The notes: generated by a model from the letters alone, not told the origin. Positions 27,962 through 37,207 are shown, counted from the stretch's first letter. The stretch is DNA of 43,729 bases from Roseburia sp. (GCA_023665185.1 JAMPEL010000018.1:1-43729); one strand, 5' to 3'. Program-made: numbers and translations.

Positions 27962-28465
27962 AACAAAATTTTCAAAGCCCGTTTTTCGGGCTAAAATCGA
28001 GCATTTTCCCAAACCACACCTTCAAAAAGATGGCAGCCAACTTTTTCATGCTCCGAAAAACAAAATTTGATTTTAAACCCGAAAAACGATGATTTTAACC
28101 TCAATTTTTCATAACTCGCTGATTATCAATACATCCTATTTTACATCTTGCCCTTAGTTTTTGGTCTAAAAACGCACTTTTTGAGTAAAATAGTATCTAT
28201 TTGATTATCTGATACTTAGAAGTGACAAAACGAAATCACACCCATTCCGCTCCACAAAAGAACACCCAAAATGTTAAAATCGAGTTTTTTCCGCAAACTG
28301 ACATAATGTCAATATCATTCTATTTTTCTCCTGTAATCATCCTATATAGATCAAGCCTCAACATTCTATATTTACACAAGGGAAAGACTAACCGCTTAAT
28401 ACATTCGGCATCTCTTATTTTAAAGAAAGCACCAATTAAAAAGCAATGAAATCCAAACAAAAAAC

Positions 28466-28502
28466 AGTTCCCCTGAAAGTATTGCACACTTTCAGGGGAA
28501 CT
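28466..28502 (-). terminator. Terminator of the Nif3-like / zinc-ribbon operon
   Basis: AGTTCCCCTGAAAGT (28466-28480) pairs with ACTTTCAGGGGAACT (28488-28502). On the minus strand it is followed by GTTTTTTGTTTGG. Confidence 0.85.
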
Positions 28503-28535
28503 GCCATATTATACAGGCTCACTCAGCCCATAGAG

Positions 28536-29390
28536 TTATTCCATAAAGTCCTCAATGCTTGAAGCATCCTTAGGTTTGGTTGTGCGGATGCTGCGGCGAC
28601 GCTTAGGCTTTTCCTCCTTAGGCTCCACAGGTTTTATACCCGCCAATTCAGGGTCGATAAGGATACGTCCGCAATATTCGCAGACGATAATCTTCTTTCT
28701 CATGCGCACATCAAGCTGACGCTGTGGCGGTATCTTGGCGAAACATCCGCCGCAGGCATCACGCTGCACATACACAATGCCCAATCCGTTACGGCTATTC
28801 TTGCGGATACGCTTGAACGACATGAGCAATCTTGGGTCGATAGAAAGCTCCAGATTCTTTGCTTTCTCGCGCAGTTTCTCTTCCTCAGCCTTTGTCTCAG
28901 CCACAATCTCGTCAAGCTCATTCTTCTTCACCTCAAGGTCCTGACTGCGCTCCTCAAGCATCTGGCGGCTCTTCTCGACAAGCTCTTCCTTTGATTTCTC
29001 CGCAGTTCCAGCCTCACGGATTCGCTTTGAGCAAAGCTCTATCTCAAGTGTCTGGAACTCTATTTCCTTGTTAAGAAGGTCGTACTCACGGTTATTGCGC
29101 ACATTGTCCAACTGGCTCTTGTAGCCCGCAAGTTTCTCATTGGCAAGCTCAATCTTTGTTTTAAGCTCGTTGATTCTGCCGCGTACAGTCTCAATTTCCT
29201 CGTTTGTATTGTCAATACGAGTCTTCAAGCCCTCAATCTCATCCTCAAGGTCTTCCACCTCAAGCGGAAGCTCGCCACGGAGAATACGAATCTTGTCTAT
29301 CTCAGAAAGCATTGTCTGCAACTGAAACAGTGATTTCAATTTCTCTTCCACAGACATGTCCACCGTCTGCACTTCTTTCTTCTTTGCCAT
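28536..29390 (-). CDS. Coiled-coil protein with C-terminal C4 zinc ribbon
   Basis: This protein of about 284 residues has a long antiparallel coiled coil (about 15-190, rich in Glu/Lys/Leu), followed by a zinc ribbon with CGGC and CEYCG pairs (about 210-245). A basic Pro/Lys-rich tail follows (KPKRRRSIRTTKPK). This is the CT398/FlgZ-like zinc ribbon family common in Bacteroidetes; members are thought to bind nucleic acid or assembly partners, but the role is not settled. I chose the ATG at 29390 (MAKKKEVQ) because the longer start at 29465 would overlap the Nif3-like gene. Confidence 0.88.
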   Translation of the reverse strand: MAKKKEVQTVDMSVEEKLKSLFQLQTMLSEIDKIRILRGELPLEVEDLEDEIEGLKTRIDNTNEEIETVRGRINELKTKIELANEKLAGYKSQLDNVRNNREYDLLNKEIEFQTLEIELCSKRIREAGTAEKSKEELVEKSRQMLEERSQDLEVKKNELDEIVAETKAEEEKLREKAKNLELSIDPRLLMSFKRIRKNSRNGLGIVYVQRDACGGCFAKIPPQRQLDVRMRKKIIVCEYCGRILIDPELAGIKPVEPKEEKPKRRRSIRTTKPKDASSIEDFME

Positions 29391-29457
29391 AGTTACTATA
29401 TTTTTATTAAATTCATTCGTCTGATTAATCAAAGATAAGCGGAAAGTGTTCTCCGCA

Positions 29458-30249
29458 TCAATCACAGATATAACTTATAGGATTTGTCCGGACAGCCGTA
29501 TGGAATACAGGCAATTCAGGGACCGCCCTATGTATGATGCCGTCCAAAACCTCCAACGTGTACTGCTCGCTCTCAAAATGTCCGATTTCCATCAGCAACA
29601 TGCTGTTCTCATAACCAAAGAAACGATGGTAGCCTATTTCTCCCGTGATGAACACATCGGCACCAGCCGCTGCCGCATTCGGAAGAAGGAATGCGCCTGC
29701 GCCTCCACACACTGCCACCGTGCGGACGCTCTCGCCTGTCCAATCATTGCATCTGACACAATCGACATGGAAGATGTCTTTTATCATCGCCACAAAGCAG
29801 TCTTTCCTCATCGGCTCGGAGAATGTACCCAGAATGCCGGCTCCGACACCTTCCATTCCCGATTTCGGGGCAAGCGCCCTCACATTGTCAAGTCCTATTT
29901 TCTCCGCAATTTTCCAATTCACCCCGCCAAAAGCATTGTCAAGGTTTGTATGGGCGGCATATATCGCCATGCCATTCTTTATAGCCTTGAAAATACATCT
30001 GCCAACATAGTCAGCCGAGGTGATGTTCTTACACGGACGGAAGAGCAACGGATGGTGACTGACTATCACATTGCACTGACGGCTGACAGCCTCATCAATG
30101 ACAGCCTCAGTCACGTCCAAACACAATAATGCCCCTGTAGCTTCCGCATCCTCTGTTAATCCAATCTGCAATCCCGCGTTGTCATAGCCGTCTTGCAGGG
30201 ACAGAGGAGCAAATACTTCAAGGGCCTCTAAAATTTCCCGTATCTTCAT
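29458..30249 (-). CDS. Nif3-like dinuclear metal centre protein
   Basis: This 263-residue protein matches the NIF3/YbgI/DUF34 family: NVIVSHHPLLFRP (metal-binding His pair), YAAHTNLDNAFGGVN, and the C-terminal FITGEIGYHRFF and LMEIGHFESEQ motifs providing further metal ligands. It lacks the inserted PII-like domain found in longer members. The family binds two metals in a hexameric toroid; a GTP cyclohydrolase-like activity has been proposed but is not certain. It is upstream of the zinc-ribbon gene, a pairing seen in many bacteria. Confidence 0.92.
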   Translation of the reverse strand: MKIREILEALEVFAPLSLQDGYDNAGLQIGLTEDAEATGALLCLDVTEAVIDEAVSRQCNVIVSHHPLLFRPCKNITSADYVGRCIFKAIKNGMAIYAAHTNLDNAFGGVNWKIAEKIGLDNVRALAPKSGMEGVGAGILGTFSEPMRKDCFVAMIKDIFHVDCVRCNDWTGESVRTVAVCGGAGAFLLPNAAAAGADVFITGEIGYHRFFGYENSMLLMEIGHFESEQYTLEVLDGIIHRAVPELPVFHTAVRTNPISYICD

Positions 30250-30257
30250 AATTGCCG

Positions 30258-30286
30258 CAAAGTTACAAGTTTTTTATGAAACACAA
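30258..30286 (-). promoter_or_regulatory. Predicted promoter of the Nif3-like operon
   Basis: On the minus strand TTG (30286-30284), an 18-base spacer and TAACTTTG (30265-30258) fit the Bacteroidetes pattern. The transcription start would fall within a few bases of the ATG at 30249, implying an almost leaderless message. Confidence 0.45.
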
Positions 30287-30427
30287 GAATCTGTTTTTGA
30301 ATTTATCTAATAATTCTCAAGCACTATTGGCAAAAAACAAATTGTAGCATCGTTTCATCCGATTCCGTATTGTATTCCGTTGTCATTTTTTTGAGGGAGA
30401 CGAATCTTATAAGCTTGAATGTTTCTT

Positions 30428-31207
30428 TTACTTTACCGGATGAAACAGTTTTTCTTTTGTCCCCAACGCTTCTATTTCTTCTTTTGTAAAAGAAGGTCGC
30501 CAACGTATTGTACCATTGTTAGTGCCCACTCCTTGTACATAAAATTTATTTCTGTATTCTTTTGGGGTAAATTCGCCAGTTCCTCCGATGTCAGCTAAAG
30601 ATAAACTTTCATGATACAGACAAGTGGTTATCATCACTTCTGAGTGTGCTGAATATCCTTGTTTTTGGTATTTGTCGATATATTCCAAAGCTTTTGCGGA
30701 ATAGCGACATATAGGATTAAATCCTTTGATACACTCTATTATAGGGTAGCCACAATTATTACTTCTATACCACCATGCCCATTGTCTATTGACCATATTG
30801 TCGAATTTTTCTATATGACAGCTGAGGAAATCATAACTGCGGAGAGCTGTGTCGCAGTCGTTCATCAGCACAGACCATTTGCCTGTAAAGTACACATCAT
30901 ATTCAACAAACCAATAGTGAGAATAACGAGGATAGTCTTTGAAAAAACATAATGCGATGAAATGACAACTTCCGGGATGCATTGTTGGTTCGATTGGAGT
31001 ATACCCTGTATGGGTGAAATTGACTGGAACATATACTTTATGGCGAATGTCTATTGGAAAAACAGGAATGTCATCCATATTTGTAGCCATTACCCATATT
31101 ACATCGTACACTAAAGGAGAAAGTTCTTCTTTCAGTTTACGATACCTTGTAATTAGTTCATCGTCAATATAGTGTGCGACAAATAATACAGCAGTTCTTT
31201 CTTCCAT
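30428..31207 (-). CDS. Putative glycosyltransferase, DUF3405-like
   Basis: This 259-residue protein looks like a small GT-A-type sugar transferase. The N-terminal half has a Rossmann-like start (TAVLFVAHYIDDELITRYRKL) and then YWFVEYDVYFTGKW, where EYDV may serve as the acidic metal-binding motif. Later parts include NPICRYSAKALEYI and HSEVMITT. It reminds me of DUF3405 proteins, but this is from pattern memory only. It is the last gene of the barrel / peptidase-ABC / 137-residue operon, 14 bases after its neighbour, suggesting it modifies the exported product or a linked glycan. Confidence 0.6.
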   Translation of the reverse strand: MEERTAVLFVAHYIDDELITRYRKLKEELSPLVYDVIWVMATNMDDIPVFPIDIRHKVYVPVNFTHTGYTPIEPTMHPGSCHFIALCFFKDYPRYSHYWFVEYDVYFTGKWSVLMNDCDTALRSYDFLSCHIEKFDNMVNRQWAWWYRSNNCGYPIIECIKGFNPICRYSAKALEYIDKYQKQGYSAHSEVMITTCLYHESLSLADIGGTGEFTPKEYRNKFYVQGVGTNNGTIRWRPSFTKEEIEALGTKEKLFHPVK

Positions 31208-31221
31208 ATATAATTTTTATA

Positions 31222-31635
31222 TTACCATCGTTTTGTCCATTTGCAGAAAATCAGATTTGACAGTCGGATTTCACCATTGTGATAGAAGCCTGTCTGTCGG
31301 GGACTTTTTTCAAAAAGAGCAGTAATGAATGTACTGTCTGTAGGTTGTAATCTGAATACTGTTATTGACGGATATATTCGTTTTTTCAAAATGACAAATC
31401 TTCTGTCCCCGCTGTTTTCAAAGTGTATGTCGATAATACTATCATTAGATAATTGTATAGGCATATCCGAATATCCATATATATTACAATCATGTTCCAA
31501 TAATATGTCAACTTGAATTTTATTGCTGAAAGTTATTTGGTTAAGCATGATTATCAATATGGTGAATGTCAGGACTAACAAGGTTGTTATTCCATGATGT
31601 AAGATGAATTTCTGTAGTTTTATTTTGAGTTTCAT
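31222..31635 (-). CDS. Single-span membrane protein of export cluster
   Basis: This 137-residue protein has one N-terminal membrane helix (about 16-34, TTLLVLTFTILIIML) and about 100 extracytoplasmic residues predicted to be beta-rich. Its ATG overlaps the ABC exporter stop by four bases, so the two are coupled. In comparable clusters this place is taken by a HlyD-type fusion protein of about 400 residues. The N-terminus has the same shape, but the coiled-coil hairpin is missing. It could be a minimal adaptor, a remnant, or an unrelated helper. Confidence 0.65.
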   Translation of the reverse strand: MKLKIKLQKFILHHGITTLLVLTFTILIIMLNQITFSNKIQVDILLEHDCNIYGYSDMPIQLSNDSIIDIHFENSGDRRFVILKKRIYPSITVFRLQPTDSTFITALFEKSPRQTGFYHNGEIRLSNLIFCKWTKRW

Positions 31636-33818
31636 GATGTTTCTAATTCCAACTGATTCTTTATAAGTTCGTAATAATATCCTTTATGAGCGATAAGCTC
31701 ATGATGAGTTCCACGTTCTACTATTTTGCCATGACGAAGTACAATAATTTGGTCTGCATTCCTCACCGTTGACAGTCTGTGGGCAATTACCAGCAAAGTG
31801 CGTCCTTTGCATATTTCCCCAATGTTTTGGGTGATTGTTTTCTCATTTTCAGCATCCAAAGAACTGGTAGCCTCGTCCATCATCAGATATTGCGGTTGTT
31901 TGTAGATGGCTCTGGCTATCATTATACGTTGCCGTTCACCTCCACTCACACCAATGCCTTCGCTTCCGATTTTAGTATCAAGTCCAAGTGGAAGCCCTGC
32001 TATGTATTCTTCCAAACAGGCTGCTTTGACTGCTTCATGGAGCTTTGTTTCATCATATTTTTCTCCAAGAACAATGTTTTCACGGATGCTGTCTGAAAAT
32101 ATGTAGTTGTCTTGCATAACAATGCCGGATACTTTCCTAATAGAACGAGCATTGTATTTATTCAAGTCATGTTCTCCAATGATGATAGTGCCTTCTGTGG
32201 GAGTATAGAATTTCAACAACAGTTTCAGCAAAGTGGTCTTTCCACTTCCACTTTCACCGACTATGGCTGTCATTTTTCCTGATGGAATCGAGAAACTAAT
32301 GTTGTCAAGAGCTTTTTTCCCTATGCTGCCTGTATAACTGAATGAAAGGTGACTGATATGTATGTCAAGAGGTGAGGAAGTTTGAATGTCCATCATATCA
32401 GGATGATCTTCCGCTTTGCATAAATGGACTTCCTCCGACCTTTCCAGACTTATCTTTGCATCTTGATACTGTTGCAGGAAACCTATTAGTTGGGACAAAG
32501 GCCCATTTACTTGTCCGATGATGTTTGATATACTCATCATCATTCCGAGGGTTAAGTTTCCATTTACCACTTCTGTTGCAATCCAAAATGTGATAATAAT
32601 GTTTCTCAGCTGACTTATCATGGTAAATCCGGTATTCTGCACTTGTCCAAGCTGTAGTCCTTTCTTTGACATTGCATAAACTTTTTCCTGCATATTCCGC
32701 CATTCAGACAGTTTGTATTCTTCGTATGCATTGACTTTTATATCAGTGATACCAGACATAAGTTCGTACATTTTATTTTGGTTCTGTACATTGAGCCGAA
32801 AACGTTCATAGTCAAGTGCTTTTCTTCGTTTGAAGAAATATGCCATCCATGTCATGCTGGATATGGTAAAGAAAAGATAGGCGAGGAGTATCTGCCAGCT
32901 ATAAAAACCTATTACAGCCATCAGAACAGGGGCAGACAACAGCATGAAAAATGTTTGCAGAGTATTAAAGGTGACGAAACTCTGCAAACGCCCGTTGTCA
33001 CCAAGACGTTGTTGATAGTCGCCCACACTTTTCGTGTCGAAGAAAGACATAGGGAGGTGGAGCAACTTGTTCAGATAATTTTCCAATACATCAATATTGA
33101 TTCTTGTTCCTATATAAAGGCTTATCCAACTGCCTATAAGGCTCATGCCAAAAGAGCCGAGAAAAAGAAATAATTGTGCGAGCATCAGATTAGTGATTAC
33201 TCCCATATTTCTTTGTCCTATACCCTCATCAACCATCGCTTGTGTGAGAAATGGGGTAATTAGGGATAGGATGATTCCAAAAAGCATTCCTAAAGCAGTT
33301 TGGGACATTTCACGGCGATACGGCCAAACAAACTTACGTGCAAAACGTATCATACTGTGATGTTCCTTTGTCACTTTCTTTTCATAGAAATCTTCCGTAG
33401 GCTCACAAGCGATGACAATCCCTTTTTCTCCATTCAGCCAATGTGGTGCAAAGTCTTTCTCTGTCAGTGACTGCTTGCCGAATGCAGGGTTGGCAATCTT
33501 GTAGATACGTTCTTTGCGCAATCTTTTTCTTGATACGTCATAGAGAACCACAAAATGATTCTGCTCCCAATGAAGAATGGCAGGAAGCGGGCATTTTGTA
33601 TAAAGTTCGTCCAATGTCATCTCGAAACTTGCTGACTGCATACCAATCTGTGACATAGCATCGCGGATTCCCGCAATACTTACACCCTCACGTGTAAGAT
33701 GGCTGAGTGTACGCAAATGCCCAAGAGAATACTCTTGCCCGTATGCTGATGCCACCATACGAATACATGCCGGACCGCAGTCCATCTGGTCAAACTGACG
33801 AGTGAATTTCATTTTCAT
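31632..33818 (-). CDS. Peptidase-containing ABC exporter (C39 peptidase, PCAT type)
   Basis: This 728-residue inner-membrane exporter has an N-terminal C39 cysteine peptidase domain (1-125) with DQMDCGPACIRMV (Cys14) and NHFVVLYDV (His88). A six-helix membrane domain follows (about 165-450), then an ABC domain with GESGSGKTTLLKLL (about 519), VSGGERQR (about 623) and MMDEATSSLD. Such proteins cut a leader at a double glycine and export the rest. In the usual IxDP motif the Asp of the triad is Asn110 here (KIANPAFG), which may affect cleavage. It follows the outer-membrane barrel gene by 74 bases and overlaps the next gene by 4. Confidence 0.93.
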   Translation of the reverse strand: MKMKFTRQFDQMDCGPACIRMVASAYGQEYSLGHLRTLSHLTREGVSIAGIRDAMSQIGMQSASFEMTLDELYTKCPLPAILHWEQNHFVVLYDVSRKRLRKERIYKIANPAFGKQSLTEKDFAPHWLNGEKGIVIACEPTEDFYEKKVTKEHHSMIRFARKFVWPYRREMSQTALGMLFGIILSLITPFLTQAMVDEGIGQRNMGVITNLMLAQLFLFLGSFGMSLIGSWISLYIGTRINIDVLENYLNKLLHLPMSFFDTKSVGDYQQRLGDNGRLQSFVTFNTLQTFFMLLSAPVLMAVIGFYSWQILLAYLFFTISSMTWMAYFFKRRKALDYERFRLNVQNQNKMYELMSGITDIKVNAYEEYKLSEWRNMQEKVYAMSKKGLQLGQVQNTGFTMISQLRNIIITFWIATEVVNGNLTLGMMMSISNIIGQVNGPLSQLIGFLQQYQDAKISLERSEEVHLCKAEDHPDMMDIQTSSPLDIHISHLSFSYTGSIGKKALDNISFSIPSGKMTAIVGESGSGKTTLLKLLLKFYTPTEGTIIIGEHDLNKYNARSIRKVSGIVMQDNYIFSDSIRENIVLGEKYDETKLHEAVKAACLEEYIAGLPLGLDTKIGSEGIGVSGGERQRIMIARAIYKQPQYLMMDEATSSLDAENEKTITQNIGEICKGRTLLVIAHRLSTVRNADQIIVLRHGKIVERGTHHELIAHKGYYYELIKNQLELETS

Positions 33819-33892
33819 GATGTTCTCTTTTCTGACAATTAGACAGATTGTTTTTTATAGCGAACTAAAAATCTTTTGATATAATGTATTTT

Positions 33893-36859
33893 CTATTCTC
33901 CCGGCTTCTTCTTTGGCTTGATGTTCAGTTTATAGACCACGTGTGCCATGACATATCGCGGAATGACATTGCGGTATGTTTCCTTTTGTCCTTGTCCGTT
34001 GATGGCGAATGTCGTGCCCGAGAGTTGGCTAAGAATATCGAAACCATCGATGATGAGCGTCAGACGGTTTTTGCACAGCCTTTTCGACAGGCGCGCGTTC
34101 CATACCAAGTCATTGGTGTTCATGTCGTTGCTGTTATATCCCCGGCGGCTGTACATGGTGATGTCATTCGACAGTTGGATTCCCTCGGGCAACTCAATCT
34201 GGGCAGTCATGCCATACTTGAAGTTTCCCGCATTGATATTCTGAAAGTTTGCTTGGCTGCCCGAAGCCAGATACCAGTCACCCGAAGTGTAGAATTGCAG
34301 GTTGTGCTTGCCGATTTTCCATCTCAATTTGAATGCCTGTCCCAGCACATTGGTTTTTACAACGCTTCTCGATGGTCGCGAGAACATACCTTGCGTCATG
34401 CCGCTCTCCTCACCGATGAGGTCGGCATTGTGGAAGAACTCATAACCGGTGTTGGAGGAGAAAATGAGTTTCTTTGCCTTGTCGAGCGGACAAGTATAGT
34501 TCACGTACAATTCCGCAGTGTAGTTGCCGTTCACATTCTCCATCCGGTAGGTGCGTATGCCGGTAGTGCGGTTATACACGTAGGCATATGCCATTTGGTT
34601 GCTTGTCACCGTATATGTCCCGTTTACGTTGAAGAAGCGTCCCTTGTCGGAGTTCTTCTTTGAGAACATGAAGTAGGCACTGTGCGCATAGCTGTCTTTC
34701 AGATTGCTTCCGCCCAGTGTGACATTGAGAGGGTCCTCGTCAGAGCGGAAATAAGCAAAACTTGTCATCGGCGCAAAACTTGCCTTTGTGTCATATTTCA
34801 GAGTCAGTTCATTATTCCAGTTGTTCCAATAATAATGAAGCTCTGCTTTCGGCTCAAAGAATGTGGAGGAGTGACGGAAGGCGGTGTCTGTCTGTGCCCT
34901 CAGATAATCGAGCTTGTGAGTGGTGAGCCTTACAGGCAGCGAGGCTTTCAGTTTCATATATCCCTTTCCTGCGTTTCCTTCCCACTGCACATCAATGCTT
35001 CCGGTGTGTTCCGACTCCCACTTCTTCGATTCGTAACTGTTTCCCTTGTCTATTGTGTTGAGATATTCGGTGACGGAAGGAAGCATTCCCAAAGGAGAGT
35101 CGGCACCCCATTGCGAGAGCGAGTCAAGGCGGTAAGTGGAGTAGTCCTGATGCTGCCTTGCGCCCCAATAGCGATATGCCGGAACGATGGCAAGATTACG
35201 TGGAAACCATATCCAGTAGCTTGCTTTGGCATAATAGCTGACGTAATTGTCTGGATGCTGTTGATTGAAGCGGTTGCGGAAGTCGCTGGTCACTCCGGAA
35301 GCTGCCGCATTATCGTATTCATAAAGATAATGGCTGTAACGGTCTGTCTTGCTGTTCTGATGGGTTATAAATGCGTTAAGCACAAAAATGTCGTCATTGT
35401 TCTTGAACTTCTGGTTCCAGCTCACGTTGAAAGAGCCGCTGTATTTTCTTCCCTCACCGATGGATTCCGATACAGACCGGTTTGCCATGTATTTCCACAG
35501 CGAGGACGAAACTACCGACTGCATCATGCTGTCGAGAAGTTCCTTTCTGTCGAACAGGTTCTGTGTCAAGTCCAAATCCGCATAAAGACTTTGGCTGTCC
35601 CAGCGGTTGTAGTTGAGGCTCGGACGCAGCCATACTTGCGTTCTTTCCTTCTTTATATAGAACGAATGGTTGGTGCTGAAGCTCGTGTTGCAATCTTTCT
35701 TTGCGTTAAGCGTCCTCTCGTATGCGTTGCCCTCGGGCAGAAAGTTAGTTGTCGAGGTGTTTGTAGTTCCGTCATGGTCTTTGTGGGTGAAACTTGCGCT
35801 GCCGTTTATCTCCCATCTTTTCAGCCTGTCCTTCACCAGATAGTCGAGACCGAAGTTCTTTGTGGCATCCTGTCCGGTTGTGATGTTTGAGGGCGACCAT
35901 TCGCCGTTGTTCCCCGGCTTGCGCGACTCGTTCACATTATTGATGTTTCCGAATACCGAAATGCGCGATTGCGGGGTGAACCGCAAGGCAAACAGCCGGG
36001 CAAGATACCTGTCCTCGCTGCCATAACCTCCTTCCACATTGCCAATCCATCCAATGCTGTATTGCTTCTTCAACCGTATGTCCATCACATATTCCTTGTC
36101 GTTCATGTTGCGCCCGGCGAACTCGCTCAGCTTGCCTTCCTTCTCGTACACCTTCACTTGGTTTACCATATAACTTGGAAGGTTGTCGAGAAGCACGGTA
36201 TTGTTTCCCTTGAAGAAATCCTCACCGTTGAGCAACAGACTTTCCACATACTTGCCATTGACAAAAATCCGTCCGTCGTCTTTCAGCTCCACATTCGGCA
36301 TCTGCCTCACCAGCGCATCAAGCATAGAGCCTTCCGCCAATTGGAACGCATCGGCATTATATACTATGGTGTCTTTGTTTGTGTAAATCATCACACGGGT
36401 GGCGCGTACAACGACCTCGTCCAGCAGGTGCTCTTTCTGCCGCTTCATCTTGACGGAAGGGCTTTTATACAGCGTCTTTCTGCCATTGGGACGGTATTTT
36501 ACCGTAATGTCCTGTTCCTCATAGTCTTTTTGTGAGAAACTCACGATAAAGTCCGCTGCCTTTTTCTCCAGAAAGAACAGCCAAGCTTTAGGTGTGTCGT
36601 TTACCTGTCCCATCTGTCCGGTATACATCGTGTCAATAGGTTGCCCGTTAGAATCTTTCAGTACAACCTGCACGTTTGTCATTACCTCATCTGTTATCAT
36701 GTCCCTCACATCGCCATAGATAATATATTTCTGGGCGGAGAGGGGCAGAACGAAGAATACAGAAAGCAGAATAAGAATATGCCGCTTTATATTCTTATTT
36801 TTCAGAGGGAATTTTTGAATGTTATATTCCATACTGTTTGTTATTAAATGGTTTATCAT
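33893..36859 (-). CDS. Outer-membrane beta-barrel protein (OMP_b-brl_3 type)
   Basis: This 988-residue protein has a signal peptide (about 25-43, ILILLSVFFVLPLSAQ), a carboxypeptidase-regulatory-like domain (about 45-145), and a plug-like region (VVVRATRVMIYTNKDTIVYNADAF, LLLNGEDFFKGN). About 600 residues of alternating strands of a 22-strand-type barrel follow, ending VYKLNIKPKKKPGE. No clear TonB box is visible. Homologues accompany peptidase-type ABC exporters in Bacteroidales; a role as outer-membrane exit or receptor for the exported product is inferred. The ATG at 36832 (MEYNIQ) is an equally possible start. A truncated paralogue lies directly upstream. Confidence 0.88.
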   Translation of the reverse strand: MINHLITNSMEYNIQKFPLKNKNIKRHILILLSVFFVLPLSAQKYIIYGDVRDMITDEVMTNVQVVLKDSNGQPIDTMYTGQMGQVNDTPKAWLFFLEKKAADFIVSFSQKDYEEQDITVKYRPNGRKTLYKSPSVKMKRQKEHLLDEVVVRATRVMIYTNKDTIVYNADAFQLAEGSMLDALVRQMPNVELKDDGRIFVNGKYVESLLLNGEDFFKGNNTVLLDNLPSYMVNQVKVYEKEGKLSEFAGRNMNDKEYVMDIRLKKQYSIGWIGNVEGGYGSEDRYLARLFALRFTPQSRISVFGNINNVNESRKPGNNGEWSPSNITTGQDATKNFGLDYLVKDRLKRWEINGSASFTHKDHDGTTNTSTTNFLPEGNAYERTLNAKKDCNTSFSTNHSFYIKKERTQVWLRPSLNYNRWDSQSLYADLDLTQNLFDRKELLDSMMQSVVSSSLWKYMANRSVSESIGEGRKYSGSFNVSWNQKFKNNDDIFVLNAFITHQNSKTDRYSHYLYEYDNAAASGVTSDFRNRFNQQHPDNYVSYYAKASYWIWFPRNLAIVPAYRYWGARQHQDYSTYRLDSLSQWGADSPLGMLPSVTEYLNTIDKGNSYESKKWESEHTGSIDVQWEGNAGKGYMKLKASLPVRLTTHKLDYLRAQTDTAFRHSSTFFEPKAELHYYWNNWNNELTLKYDTKASFAPMTSFAYFRSDEDPLNVTLGGSNLKDSYAHSAYFMFSKKNSDKGRFFNVNGTYTVTSNQMAYAYVYNRTTGIRTYRMENVNGNYTAELYVNYTCPLDKAKKLIFSSNTGYEFFHNADLIGEESGMTQGMFSRPSRSVVKTNVLGQAFKLRWKIGKHNLQFYTSGDWYLASGSQANFQNINAGNFKYGMTAQIELPEGIQLSNDITMYSRRGYNSNDMNTNDLVWNARLSKRLCKNRLTLIIDGFDILSQLSGTTFAINGQGQKETYRNVIPRYVMAHVVYKLNIKPKKKPGE

Positions 36860-36875
36860 TATTATGTTTTTCTTT

Positions 36876-37155
36876 TTATTGCTTGTTGAACTTTACCATT
36901 GCATGTAGCATCACATAGCGCGGAATACTGTTTGTCCACGTCTCTGTACGACCTTGTGCGTTTATGCTGTAGGTGATATTAGAAAGCTGACCAAGAATGT
37001 CGAATGTATCAAGCATAAACACAATGCGACCGTGCAGAACGGATTTTGTGAGACGGGCATTCCAAACAAGATCATTGGTGTTCATCTCCGAATAATTATA
37101 TCCCCGGCGAGTGTAGAATGACAAGTCTGTGGCGATTTGCATTCTCTCAGGTGTT
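36876..37155 (-). pseudogene. 3' fragment of a second outer-membrane barrel gene
   Basis: The 88-codon frame (ATG at 37142) matches the last about 95 residues of the intact 988-residue barrel closely: TDLSFYTRRGYNYSEMNTND against NDITMYSRRGYNSNDMNTND, then IPRYVMLHAMVKFNKQ against IPRYVMAHVVYKLNIK. Similarity continues a few codons before the ATG (TPERMQIA against LPEGIQLS). The remainder of the gene has been lost at the junction near 37143-37155. The fragment lies 16 bases before the intact barrel gene and may be part of its leader RNA. Confidence 0.85.
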
Positions 37156-37207
37156 CAGCCCCGTTATATACAGGCATCACTACAGATATTGGTATTTCTT
37201 TCATCAT
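37143..37207 (-). pseudogene. 5' fragment of a family 2 glycosyltransferase gene
   Basis: From the ATG codons at 37207 or 37204 the frame reads MMKEIPISVVMPVYNGAEHL, the classic start of a GT2 glycosyltransferase. After RE it runs straight into barrel sequence in another reading frame. The two frames share the bases around 37143-37160 (CACCTGAGAGAATGC), so this is a deletion scar. Confidence 0.85.

Larger units (their letters stand above)
27691..28222 (-). repeat. Dispersed non-coding element, copy 3 (inverted)
   Basis: Read on the minus strand it has the same order of parts as copy 2: an ATAATCAAATAGATA block, ATTGATAATCAGCGAGTTATG, TTTTTCGGAGCATGAAAAAG, AAAAACGGGCTTTGAAAATT, the 22-bp array, the long hairpin and TTTTAACATAT. 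It lies in the gap between two convergent transcription units. Confidence 0.9.
27370..28535. other. 1.1-kb gene-free region
   Basis: It contains the terminator at 27427-27467, an unassigned A/T-rich stretch to 27690, dispersed element copy 3 (27691-28222), about 240 bases in which I see nothing, and the convergent terminator at 28466-28502. Open frames across the element differ between its copies and are not supported. Confidence 0.7.

Noticed and set aside
30250-30427. Possible double-glycine precursor next to the export cluster
   Set aside because: The only small frames in the gap are about 20 codons and have no Gly-Gly leader; the gaps at 33819-33892 and 36860-36875 are too short.
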